Shown: positions 1-6,576, counted from the stretch's first letter. The stretch is DNA of 9,103 nucleotides from Methanosarcinaceae archaeon (GCA_017613335.1 JAGAEB010000156.1:1-9103); one strand, 5' to 3'. Made by a program: numbers and translations. Notes: generated by a model from the sequence alone, not told the origin.

Positions 1-132
1 GTCTGTTTTTTGTGTCTGTTTTTTATGTCTGTTTTTTGTGTCTGTTTTTTATGTCTGTTTTTTGTGTCTGTTTTTTGTGTCTGTTTTTTGTGTCTGTTTT
101 TTGTGTCTGTTTTTTTGTGTTTGTTTTTTTGT
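1..132. repeat. 13-bp T-rich tandem array, cut by the window edge
   Basis: Ten head-to-tail copies are visible. Eight are exactly 13 bp with the form GTCTGTTTTTTGT, two of them ending AT instead of GT. The last two (105-118 and 119-132) are 14 bp because the T run has grown to seven. The array continues to the left of the window. The + strand holds only two A residues in 132 bases. Every unit has a T6 or T7 run, so a transcript entering from the left would meet a series of U tracts. The open frame through it (from base 38) encodes only a Cys/Phe/Val periodic string and is not a gene. Confidence 0.95.
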
Positions 133-172
133 ATGTTTTTGCATTCTGTTTTTCGCGCAGTATGCAACAAGG

Positions 173-179
173 TTAAATA
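173..179 (+). promoter_or_regulatory. TATA-like box of the bioY promoter
   Basis: The sequence TTAAATA follows a purine-rich stretch (AACAAGG) that could serve as the BRE. Archaeal initiation about 25 bases downstream would fall near base 200, inside the BirA-type operator. This gives a leader of roughly 80 bases before bioY. The call rests on sequence resemblance and spacing only. Confidence 0.5.
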
Positions 180-189
180 GAATCCGTCT

Positions 190-223
190 ATTGTATACTC
201 CGACCAATCAAAAAGTTTACAAT
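190..223. promoter_or_regulatory. BirA-type biotin operator
   Basis: The left arm ATTGTATAC (190-198) and right arm GTTTACAAT (215-223) form an inverted repeat with one mismatch across nine positions. The published BirA signal is TTGTAAACC, then 14 or 15 bases, then GGTTTACAA. Here TTGTATACT, 14 bases and AGTTTACAA match it at 15 of 18 arm positions with correct spacing. It lies just downstream of the TATA box, where the start site should be, and upstream of bioY. That placement suits a biotin-dependent repressor blocking initiation of the bioY-bioM-bioN unit. The repressor gene itself is not in the window. Confidence 0.82.
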
Positions 224-284
224 GCCCGCCGCGACCGGCTGCTGACTGCCGGAATCAGCAGAAGGCATTCGGAACGGAATTTCT

Positions 285-968
285 ATGGGTTTTTCAGAAA
301 AGCAGGAGATTCACGATGATCCGGATCTTCCCGGGAACAGGCAGGACGAAATCAGTCAGGCGCCGTCAGAAGTTTATGATGACAATGACTTTGAAGAGCG
401 GGATCCGGAACTGATTCTTCATCTTGTTTATGCGGCTCTTTTTGCTGCGCTGATCGCCGCGGGTGCCTACATCCGCATCGCCCTGCCGTTCGTGCCGATC
501 ACGCTCCAGACATTTTTCGTCATTATGGCTGCCGTTCTCCTCGGCCGGAAATGGGGAACGGTCTCTGTCGTCGTTTATCTGCTCGTCGGCCTGATCGGCC
601 TTCCTGTCTTTTCGGGCGGGACCGGCGGAACCGGGGTTCTTCTCGGACCGACCGGCGGCTATCTTTACAGTTTCGTGATCGTTTCCTTTATCGTCGGTTT
701 CCTTTCCGACAGAGTGATCAGACCCAATGCCGGGAAATACAGTAAACTCAGATTTTCTCTGATGACTTTCTTCATTGCCGTCGCCGGCAGTCTTCTGATC
801 CTTCTGATCGGAACGATCCATCTGATGTATGTGACCGATCTTCCCTTCCGGATGGCTTTCTATGCCGGATTCCTGCCGTTCGTCCCGGGCGAGATCCTGA
901 AATCCCTCGTCGTCGTCCCGACAGCAGGAAGTCTTTTTATGAAAACGGGAAAACAGAAAAATGTCTGA
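285..968 (+). CDS. bioY: BioY, biotin-specific S component of an ECF transporter
   Basis: This is the integral membrane protein that binds biotin for an energy-coupling-factor transporter. The 227-residue product has about six hydrophobic segments from residue 46 onward. BioY hallmarks are ALPFVPITLQTF (residues ~66-77), GLPVFSGGTGGTG (~104-116) and GPTGGYLYSF (~121-130), followed by a PGEILK segment near the C-terminus. The first ~40 residues are a hydrophilic, acidic extension not found in typical BioY proteins of about 180-200 residues. No later in-frame ATG exists, so the start is taken at 285 although the ribosome site (GGAACGGA) is weak. The biotin operator upstream and the ATPase and EcfT genes downstream support biotin as substrate. 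It ends in TGA. Confidence 0.93.
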   Translation: MGFSEKQEIHDDPDLPGNRQDEISQAPSEVYDDNDFEERDPELILHLVYAALFAALIAAGAYIRIALPFVPITLQTFFVIMAAVLLGRKWGTVSVVVYLLVGLIGLPVFSGGTGGTGVLLGPTGGYLYSFVIVSFIVGFLSDRVIRPNAGKYSKLRFSLMTFFIAVAGSLLILLIGTIHLMYVTDLPFRMAFYAGFLPFVPGEILKSLVVVPTAGSLFMKTGKQKNV

Positions 969-1057
969 ATATCCGGATCTTTCCGAAACGGCCGGAACCG
1001 AAAATCCCGGTGCAGGATATACGAAAACATAAACACGATTCCCGGTCAGGTGAAAAA

Positions 1058-2032
1058 ATGACACCTCCTGAAAATCCTGAAAAAAATAACAATGATTCCT
1101 TTGATGACGCCGAAAATCTGAATATGTCTCAGAATGAGTCTCAGAATGAGTCTCAGAACGAGTCTCAGAATGAGTCTCAGAACGAGTCTCAGAATGAATC
1201 TCGGAATGAGTCTCAGAATGAGGTTGTCATCCGGGCTTCCGGACTCGGCTTCTCATACGACGGATCAGAGCCGGTCCTGAAAGACATCAATCTTGAGATC
1301 AGAAAAGGCGAATACGTTATCCTGACAGGAAAAAACGGTTCAGGCAAGTCCACATTTGCCCTCTGTCTGAATGCCCTCCTCAAACCTTCCGCCGGAAAGC
1401 TTGAAGTCTTCGGCCTCGATACGGCTTCTTCCAAAAATCTCTCCCGGCTCAGAAAAACAGTCTGTATTGTTTTTCAGAATCCGTATATGCAGTTCGTCGG
1501 CGATACCGTTGAAGAAGACGTGGCATTCGGTCCGGAAAATCTGGCGCTGCCGCGCGATGAGATCGTCCGCCGCGTCGACGAAGCCATCGGATTCGTCGGT
1601 CTTTCCGGTCTGCGTCTCCAGGATCCGGCAACGCTCAGCGGCGGTGAAGCGCAGTGCGCGGCCATCGCAGGCGTTCTGGCCATGAATCCCGACTGCATCG
1701 TCTTCGATGAAGTCACATCCATGCTCGATGCGGAATCTGCCGGCCGCATCCGCCACATCATCGACCGTCTTCACAAAGACGGCAGAACGATCATTTTCAT
1801 CAGCCACGATCCTGCCGAGATCCTCAGAGCCGACCGGGTCATTGTTTTTGACAAAGGAACGGTCTCTTTTTCAGGAACGCCTGCCGATTATATTGAAAAC
1901 GGCGCAGGCGCGCTTCCTGAAATGACGAAACTTCTGATCATGTTCAGAGAACACGGCTGTCCGGTCGATATCTGCGGACCCGTAAACGCGGAAGATGTTT
2001 TCCGCATGATCCGGCCTTATCTGAGATCATGA
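1058..2032 (+). CDS. bioM: ECF transporter ATPase (BioM/EcfA type) with SQNE-repeat N-terminus
   Basis: This is the cytoplasmic ABC ATPase that powers the BioY/BioN biotin importer. In the 324-residue product the ABC domain starts near residue 56. It has Walker A GKNGSGKST (91-99), Q-loop glutamine 140, signature LSGGE (193-197), Walker B CIVFDE with D217 and E218, a SMLD D-loop, and the switch histidine in ISHDP (H250). All catalytic elements are intact. The first 55 residues are an unusual hydrophilic, acidic extension with eight SQNE tetrapeptides. The ATG at 1058 is preferred because AGGTGA (1048-1053) lies 4 bases upstream. An in-frame GTG at 1010 would add 16 residues but has no convincing ribosome site. 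bioY ends 89 bases upstream. The stop overlaps an ATG (ATGA, 2029-2032). Confidence 0.92.
   Translation: MTPPENPEKNNNDSFDDAENLNMSQNESQNESQNESQNESQNESQNESRNESQNEVVIRASGLGFSYDGSEPVLKDINLEIRKGEYVILTGKNGSGKSTFALCLNALLKPSAGKLEVFGLDTASSKNLSRLRKTVCIVFQNPYMQFVGDTVEEDVAFGPENLALPRDEIVRRVDEAIGFVGLSGLRLQDPATLSGGEAQCAAIAGVLAMNPDCIVFDEVTSMLDAESAGRIRHIIDRLHKDGRTIIFISHDPAEILRADRVIVFDKGTVSFSGTPADYIENGAGALPEMTKLLIMFREHGCPVDICGPVNAEDVFRMIRPYLRS
1127..1222 (+). repeat. In-frame 12-bp coding minisatellite in bioM
   Basis: Eight tandem copies of TCTCAGAATGAG encode Ser-Gln-Asn-Glu eight times; one copy has Arg for Gln. Variation is mostly silent (AAT/AAC, GAG/GAA), and the one coding change is CAG to CGG. The period of 12 keeps the reading frame, so copy number can change without breaking the gene. 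The repeat lies just before the ABC domain. Confidence 0.97.
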
Positions 2033-2209
2033 GAAATCTGCAATCATGACTGATCTGAAAAATCTGCAATCATGACTGATCTGAAAAATCTGCAATCATG
2101 ACTGATCTGAAAAATCTGCAATCATGACTGATCTGAAAAATCTGCAATCATGACTGATCTGAAGATCATGAGAAATCTGAAAACGATACAAAAATCTGAA
2201 AAATCCTGA
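2029..2209 (+). other. Relay of six ATGA-linked mini-ORFs
   Basis: The bioM stop codon overlaps an ATG that opens a six-residue frame (MRNLQS, 2029-2049). Its TGA overlaps the next ATG, and so on. Four nine-residue frames (MTDLKNLQS) follow at 2046-2075, 2072-2101, 2098-2127 and 2124-2153. A 19-residue frame then runs from 2150 to the TGA at 2207-2209. All five junctions between them are ATGA. The chain ends about 50 bases before the bioN ribosome site. Its structure is certain from the sequence. Whether it is translated, or only reflects the duplicated unit, is unknown. Confidence 0.55.
2034..2163. repeat. 26-bp tandem array between bioM and bioN, five copies
   Basis: Five copies, identical by eye, of a 26-bp unit (AAATCTGCAATCATGACTGA then TCTGAA) occupy almost the whole spacer. 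The array is bracketed by a 16-bp direct repeat, GATCATGAGAAATCTG, at 2025-2040 and 2164-2179; the left copy includes the bioM stop codon. Each unit contains one ATGA, where the stop of one mini-ORF overlaps the start of the next. Copy identity suggests recent expansion or ongoing homogenisation. There are no unique spacers, so it is not a CRISPR array. Confidence 0.95.
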
Positions 2210-2270
2210 CAGAAAAACAAAACAGATACGGCATTAAGCCGAAAAAAACTGAAACGACGGTGACCGGACA

Positions 2271-3326
2271 ATGGCTCTGATGAATAACAGTTTATTCTCA
2301 TACGATCCGGGGAATTCATTTTTCCACAAACTGGATCCGAGGGTCAAGATCATCGGCCTGGTCGTCCTGAGTACTCTTTTTTTCGGCCTGAATTCTCTTC
2401 TGCTCCAGTCTCTGGCTTTTATTTCTCTCATCGCTGTCATTTATCTCTCCGGCATCCGTCTCAAAAAGATCGTCCGTTCTGTCTCTCCGATGTTCTTTTT
2501 CATCGCGCTCGTCTTCCTCCTGCAGTTCCTGTTCGTACCGGAACCTCAGAATTTCGTTGCCGACAGTGATGTCGAGCTGATCACATCACAGATGACGTAT
2601 GACCCGGGCAGCATTTCTCTGCCTTATGATGACGGCCTGACCGTGCCTGACGATCCTGAGGCCGGTACGGCAGCACTTCCTGATGATCCTTCCGGGAATT
2701 TTTCCGGCGATCGTCCTGACGGCGGCAGTGATCCGGCCAAAGGACCTCCGAAACATGATGTTACCGGAAAGACGCATCCGATGGAAAGGCATATCTTTTC
2801 CTGGGGGCCGGCCCACCCGACTCTCTGGAGCCTTTATCTGGCAGCGACCGTCTCTCTGAAATTTATTATCCTTCTCTTCATGGCATCTCTCGTCACGATG
2901 ACGACACCCAAATCCCTGATGATCCAGGCGATCGACCGCATGCTTTCACCGCTCCCGCTGAAACTGATCGGTCTGACATCCCGCGATATCGCCCTGATGG
3001 CGCTCCTGACGATCAGATTCATTCCCCGCATCCTCTCAGCCGCCTATGTCGCGACATGCGCTGCTCAGTCAAGAGGACTCGTGATCACGGAATCGCCGAT
3101 AAGATACATCCGTCTCATGTCCGGAACGCTCGTTCCGGCTGTTTTCAGGGATGCCGGGCAGATCGCCCGCTCCATGGAAAGCCGCGGATACGGCAGAAAG
3201 AGAAAAACATTTTACTATGAAATGTCCTTGAAAAAACGCGATATCCTCTGTCTGGCCGTCCTGTCGGTTATTTTCATCTGCATCTTCATGCATTACGTTG
3301 CCGTGATCCTTTACCGGATGCAGTGA
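2271..3326 (+). CDS. bioN: EcfT-type transmembrane component (BioN) with a large extracytoplasmic insert
   Basis: This membrane protein couples the ATPase to the BioY substrate subunit. The 351-residue product has the N-terminal LDPRVKIIG motif (~21-29) and hydrophobic segments near 25-40, 42-62, 73-89, 188-208 and 325-348. The long cytoplasmic coupling region contains both EcfT signature motifs: SRG at 267-269 (AAQSRGL) and SRG at 304-306 (SMESRGYG). It is longer than a usual EcfT (~260 residues) because residues ~91-180 form a hydrophilic Asp/Pro/Gly-rich insert. By the positive-inside rule (RLKK at 63-66 in the cytoplasm) the insert faces outward. GGTGA at 2259-2263, seven bases upstream, supports the ATG at 2271. 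The stop is TGA. Confidence 0.92.
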   Translation: MALMNNSLFSYDPGNSFFHKLDPRVKIIGLVVLSTLFFGLNSLLLQSLAFISLIAVIYLSGIRLKKIVRSVSPMFFFIALVFLLQFLFVPEPQNFVADSDVELITSQMTYDPGSISLPYDDGLTVPDDPEAGTAALPDDPSGNFSGDRPDGGSDPAKGPPKHDVTGKTHPMERHIFSWGPAHPTLWSLYLAATVSLKFIILLFMASLVTMTTPKSLMIQAIDRMLSPLPLKLIGLTSRDIALMALLTIRFIPRILSAAYVATCAAQSRGLVITESPIRYIRLMSGTLVPAVFRDAGQIARSMESRGYGRKRKTFYYEMSLKKRDILCLAVLSVIFICIFMHYVAVILYRMQ

Positions 3327-3393
3327 CAGGCCGCCGCCCGTCCGGAGGATCCGCCTGCCGATATCCGCAGAAACGACAAACCGGTGCTCACTC

Positions 3394-3771
3394 ATGAATT
3401 ACCATAAAAAGAAACAGAACATTTCCAGAAATATCGCCGCTGAAAGGATTGAAATCCTCTTCGGTCTCGCCTCTGAAAATTTCAGTGAACATCCGGAAAG
3501 ATCGCAGAGATATGCTTCACTTGCCAGACTCATCTCGATGCATTACCGCGTGCCGATCCCGGCAGAACACAAAAGACGTCTCTGCAGGCATTGTTACACT
3601 TATCTCGTTCCCGGAAACAACTGCCGCGTCCGCCTGAAAAATAAATGTGTCCTGGTCACCTGCTTCACCTGCGGAAAGCATTCCTGTCATCCGTATACTG
3701 AAAAAAGAGCGGCGCCCGTCTTCAGGAGAAAAATGAGGGAAAAGGCCGTTTCCGAAGAAACGGAACAGTGA
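3394..3771 (+). CDS. rnp4: RNase P protein component 4 (Rpp21/Rpr2 family)
   Basis: This is a protein subunit of archaeal RNase P, which removes the 5' leader from pre-tRNA. The 125-residue product has a basic helical N-terminal half (RIEILFGLA and SQRYASLARLISMHYRV). A zinc ribbon follows, with C64 and C67 (CRHC) and C90 and C93 (CFTC) as the expected ligands; extra cysteines are at 77, 85 and 98. Size and ligand spacing fit archaeal Rpp21. The ATG at 3394 is preceded by GGTG (3383-3386) at seven bases. The gene is 67 bases after bioN on the same strand and could be cotranscribed, with no functional link to biotin. The C-terminal 20 residues are charged and probably disordered. Confidence 0.92.
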   Translation: MNYHKKKQNISRNIAAERIEILFGLASENFSEHPERSQRYASLARLISMHYRVPIPAEHKRRLCRHCYTYLVPGNNCRVRLKNKCVLVTCFTCGKHSCHPYTEKRAAPVFRRKMREKAVSEETEQ

Positions 3772-3780
3772 TCTCCTTTT

Positions 3781-3836
3781 CTGCCGTGCGCCGGATATTT
3801 TCCCGGATCACGGCAGTCATCCGGCAGACTTTTTTC
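3781..3836 (+). terminator. Stem-loop and T run after rnp4
   Basis: CTGCCGTG (3781-3788) pairs perfectly with CACGGCAG (3809-3816), and the loop may fold further through CCGGA and TCCCGG. A T6 run follows at 3830-3835, next to the end of the convergent DUF1805 gene. The position between two convergent genes suits a terminator for the rightward transcript. The distance from stem to T run is longer than in a classical intrinsic terminator. Confidence 0.42.
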
Positions 3837-4152
3837 AGAGAAGCCGGAGTGCCTCTCTTCCGGTCATTCCTTTCGAGACGCCTTTCTCTTCTGCCGCCGG
3901 TGAGACGTCTGCGACTTCTGCGCTGAGCATTTCTTCAAACGAAGAGACACCTTTGACTTTTGCGGCGGACGCACCGAGTTTTTCCGCAGCGGCCATGTCC
4001 AGATAGCCGCACATCAGAAAACCGCCCGACGGCGCGCGGATCATCAGAAGCGGCGCAGGAACTGCGCTGATATAAAATCCGTCGCAGATCCTGTCGCCGA
4101 TGCGGATCTTTTCAGAGTCAAAACTGAACGGGTCATCGTATTTTTCTGTCAT
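3835..4152 (-). CDS. DUF1805 family protein
   Basis: The 105-residue product matches the DUF1805 family, found in archaea and as YunC in Bacillus, with no established biochemical function. Recognisable parts are PLLMIRAPSGGFLMCGYLD (residues ~34-52, with the family CGY motif at 48-50), the AAEKLG segment (55-60), KVKGVSSFEEML (~65-76) and the C-terminal GMTGREAL (95-102). It looks complete and soluble. The ATG at 4152 is supported by a good ribosome site, AGGAGTG on the minus strand (4158-4164), five bases upstream. That site sits at the edge of a tandem repeat. It is the last gene of the leftward peptidase-map-DUF1805 group and ends in TGA. Confidence 0.85.
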   Translation of the reverse strand: MTEKYDDPFSFDSEKIRIGDRICDGFYISAVPAPLLMIRAPSGGFLMCGYLDMAAAEKLGASAAKVKGVSSFEEMLSAEVADVSPAAEEKGVSKGMTGREALRLL

Positions 4153-4161
4153 TCTGACACT

Positions 4162-4246
4162 CCTGATCTCTCAGGCCTTATGCCTGATCTCTCAGGCCTT
4201 ATGCCTGATCTCTCATCTTATGCCTGATCTCTCCGGTCTTTTTATG
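4162..4246. repeat. ~21-bp tandem array upstream of the DUF1805 gene
   Basis: Four copies are based on CCTGATCTCTCAGGCCTTATG. Two are identical 21-bp copies (4162-4182, 4183-4203), then come a 19-bp and a 24-bp diverged copy. It fills most of the spacer between map and DUF1805. The first three bases of the first copy are part of the DUF1805 ribosome site. Each unit contains the short dyad CTGA-TCTC-TCAG, lost in the last two copies. Confidence 0.9.
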
Positions 4247-4278
4247 CCTGTCACGGATTTTTCACGATGATCCCCGCC

Positions 4279-5175
4279 TCAGTCGCGGGCTGTCGTGACT
4301 TCGCAGCCGTCTTCTGTCACAATCAGCGTGTGTTCCGTCTGCGCCACATATCCGCCCGAGGCTTCTACCAGGACGGGGTATCCTGTCACGATGCCGTCAC
4401 GCTGAAGCTGAACGAGCGCCATGTCGAGTTTTTCACAGTCTGCCAGATCCCTTCTGGAGAACGGAAGACCGTTGTAGGCGCTGATCTTTTCGAGGACCTT
4501 GCGGACGAAAGGCGAACGCGTCGGTTTATGCCTGATCTGCGAATAGATCTCACAGAAAGATCCGTCCGTCACAAAACCGTCACCGTCTGTCGCAAAAGGC
4601 TCCACGGCGATGACCTGGCCTTCTTTGAGCAGGTGGTCTCCGCCGATCCGGCAGTTGGGCACGGACGGGTCATCGTGGACAGTGTAAGCGTCAAGACCGT
4701 GTCCCATCAGATTTTTGACGGGCATGAATCCGTCTGCGCGGATCGTGTCTTCAATAACGCCGCCGATCTCACGGACCGAGACGCCGGCCTTGACGGTATC
4801 AATGGCGGCGTTCAGTGCATCTTCGGAGGCTTTGACCAGACGGCCGTATTTTCCGGAAAGGTCGATCGTCACGGCGCCGTCGGCCACATAACCGTCGACA
4901 TGGACACCGATATCGATCTTGACGACATCGTTTTCGCCGAAAACGCGTTCTTCCGATTTCATGGCCGTCGAGTGGGCTGCCTGCTCATTGACGGAAATGT
5001 TCGTCGGAAAGGCGGAAAATCCGCCGAGTTCTTTCGTTCTTTCTGCGATCCTGTCATAGAATTCCGCAAAAGACAGGCCGGGTTTTACCAGCTGTTTCGA
5101 CTCCGTGATCAGCTGCGCATGGATTTTTCCGGCCATGCGGTATTTATCCAGAATTTCCTCTGTATTCTCAGACAT
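4279..5175 (-). CDS. map: Methionine aminopeptidase, type II archaeal form
   Basis: This dimetal enzyme removes the initiator methionine from nascent proteins. The 298-residue product has the length of archaeal type II enzymes. All active-site residues can be placed against the Pyrococcus enzyme: H68, metal ligands D88 and D99 (KIDIG and VADGAVT), H159 (LMGHGL), E192 (VEPFA) and E281 (QTEHT), plus H167 in the substrate pocket. The helical insertion that defines type II lies between H159 and E281. The ATG at 5175 has a ribosome site AAGGAGA (5185-5191) nine bases upstream. It lies between the M24 peptidase and DUF1805 genes, all leftward. It ends in TGA. A long open frame on the opposite strand is a codon-bias shadow. 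Confidence 0.96.
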   Translation of the reverse strand: MSENTEEILDKYRMAGKIHAQLITESKQLVKPGLSFAEFYDRIAERTKELGGFSAFPTNISVNEQAAHSTAMKSEERVFGENDVVKIDIGVHVDGYVADGAVTIDLSGKYGRLVKASEDALNAAIDTVKAGVSVREIGGVIEDTIRADGFMPVKNLMGHGLDAYTVHDDPSVPNCRIGGDHLLKEGQVIAVEPFATDGDGFVTDGSFCEIYSQIRHKPTRSPFVRKVLEKISAYNGLPFSRRDLADCEKLDMALVQLQRDGIVTGYPVLVEASGGYVAQTEHTLIVTEDGCEVTTARD

Positions 5176-5227
5176 GAATGATCTTCTCCTTAATGTCCCG
5201 TCATATCCTGACCGGTATTTTCCTTTT

Positions 5228-5330
5228 AATGAGTTCTTTAAATGAGTCCTTTAATGAATTGTTTTAATGAGTTGTTTAAATGAGCCTTTAAATGAGTTGT
5301 TTAAATGAGCCTTTAAATGAGTTGTTTAAA
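5228..5330. repeat. 12-13 bp AT-rich tandem array upstream of map
   Basis: Eight copies of AAATGAGTTGTTT and its 12-bp variant AAATGAGCCTTT occur. From 5266 on they alternate, making a 25-bp higher-order unit. The first copies are more diverged. The array lies between the end of the M24 peptidase gene and map. The later junctions create TTTAAA about every 12-13 bp, which resembles archaeal TATA elements on either strand. Confidence 0.93.
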
Positions 5331-5336
5331 TGATCA

Positions 5337-6539
5337 TTACACTTCAAAGACTTTTTCCGCTTTGTTGTAATTCCGGCAGCCGTTTTCGGTGATGATGACT
5401 GTATCTTCGATGCGGATCCCGCCGAGTCCGGGGTAATAGAGTCCGGGTTCGATCGTGATGACATTTCCCGGAACAAGAACGTGGTCATTGTCATAAACGC
5501 CGGGCTGCTCATGGATCTCGAGGCCGACGCCGTGGCCGGTCGTGTGGATGAAGCCGACGGTCGCGCCGCTGCGTATCGTATCGTAACCGGCTTCTTCAAG
5601 AACGTCGCACACGCGGTTGTGGACATCGGCGCAGGTGACGCCGGGGCGCGCGGCCGCGATGCCTGCTTCCTGCGCCTTCCGGACAGCTTCATAGAGTTTT
5701 GTCAGTTCCGGGGATGCTTTTCCTTTCAGGACGGTCCGTGTCATGTCACTGAAATAGCGCGATCTTTTGTTCATCGGAAAGATGTCGATCACGATCGGCT
5801 GACCGGCTCTGAGCGGACCGTACGTTTTTCCGTGAGGGTCTGCGCTGTCTTCGGCGCAGGAGACGATCGTCTCATCTCCGAGATCGTTATGCTCTGTCAG
5901 GACGCGGTCGATCTCCGTCAGGACTTCTGCGCCCGTGAGCGGTCTATCCGTTCCGGGACTGATCAGGAATCCGTCCCTGACGCCGGCCTTTCTGATCATG
6001 TCGATGGCCGCTTCCATGGCTGCTTCTGTGCCGCGCATGGATTCTTCAATGCATGCGGATTCTTCTTCCGATTTGATGCTGCGGGCTTTGAGGAACGGGC
6101 TTTTGGCAAGCGTCACGCCGATCCCTGCTTTTCCCGTACGGATGCCTTCATAGAGAAAAGCCGGCGCATTATACGGGAACGCTGCTTTTCTGACGTTTTC
6201 TTTCTGAAGGAGCTCTTCGATGACACCGGCATAGCCGAAAGAAGCGTCCCGGCACGCAGCGGCTTTTTTCCGAAGGTCGTATTCGCCGGTCGTTCTGACA
6301 TCTCTGACACACGATTCCTTCAGCGCGCGGTTTTTCTCCATTTCCGAAACAAGGAGGATCTCATGCCCGGACGCCAGAAGGATGTATGTAAAACTGTCCG
6401 ATGCCAGAAAACGGGAGGCGTAATAGAGGTCGGGATCCGTCATGTTCCCGTAGATGATATAGGCGTCTGCCGTCTCTGAAAAGGCGCGGCAGATCTCAGC
6501 TTTTGCCGGACCGGATCCGGCTTTTTCCTGCGGTGACAT
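5337..6539 (-). CDS. Xaa-Pro peptidase, M24B family (PepQ/PepP-like)
   Basis: This predicted dimetal peptidase cleaves Xaa-Pro bonds in dipeptides or short peptides. The 400-residue product has a creatinase-type N-terminal domain (~20-150) and a C-terminal pita-bread domain (~160-395). All five metal ligands are present: D252 (VIDIF), D265 (FSDMTRT), H336 (TTGHGVG), E364 (TIEPG) and E378 (IRIEDT). H332 and H343 are nearby conserved histidines. Whether it is a prolidase or an aminopeptidase P cannot be decided from motifs. The ATG at 6539 has no ribosome site, but a TATA-like block lies 21-37 bases upstream, so the mRNA may be leaderless. It ends TAA directly followed by TGA. map follows on the same strand after 161 bases. 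Confidence 0.92.
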   Translation of the reverse strand: MSPQEKAGSGPAKAEICRAFSETADAYIIYGNMTDPDLYYASRFLASDSFTYILLASGHEILLVSEMEKNRALKESCVRDVRTTGEYDLRKKAAACRDASFGYAGVIEELLQKENVRKAAFPYNAPAFLYEGIRTGKAGIGVTLAKSPFLKARSIKSEEESACIEESMRGTEAAMEAAIDMIRKAGVRDGFLISPGTDRPLTGAEVLTEIDRVLTEHNDLGDETIVSCAEDSADPHGKTYGPLRAGQPIVIDIFPMNKRSRYFSDMTRTVLKGKASPELTKLYEAVRKAQEAGIAAARPGVTCADVHNRVCDVLEEAGYDTIRSGATVGFIHTTGHGVGLEIHEQPGVYDNDHVLVPGNVITIEPGLYYPGLGGIRIEDTVIITENGCRNYNKAEKVFEV

Positions 6540-6559
6540 GAGTACTGAAAAGGACTGAT

Positions 6560-6576
6560 TTTATATTTATATATCC
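6560..6576 (-). promoter_or_regulatory. TATA box for the M24 peptidase gene
   Basis: On the minus strand the block reads GGATATATAAATATAAA, a good archaeal TATA region. Its centre is about 28 bases before the ATG at 6539, so transcription should begin at or within a few bases of the start codon. This agrees with the absence of a ribosome site there. Confidence 0.6.

Noticed and set aside
38..319. 93-residue rightward frame with Cys/Phe/Val periodicity
   Set aside because: It is only the translation of the 13-bp repeat and the promoter region; no ribosome site and no protein-like end.
366..1064. 232-residue leftward frame opposite bioY
   Set aside because: Shadow frame; bioY has clear family motifs and an upstream operator.
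2034..2163. CRISPR array
   Set aside because: Units are contiguous and identical with no unique spacers; the 17-bp and 13-bp arrays fail for the same reason.
4267..5181. 304-residue frame opposite map
   Set aside because: It mirrors map, whose five metal ligands and start signals are all in place; the frame is open because of codon bias.
5481..6479. 332-residue frame opposite the M24 peptidase gene
   Set aside because: Shadow of a gene with complete catalytic motifs; its own translation resembles no family.
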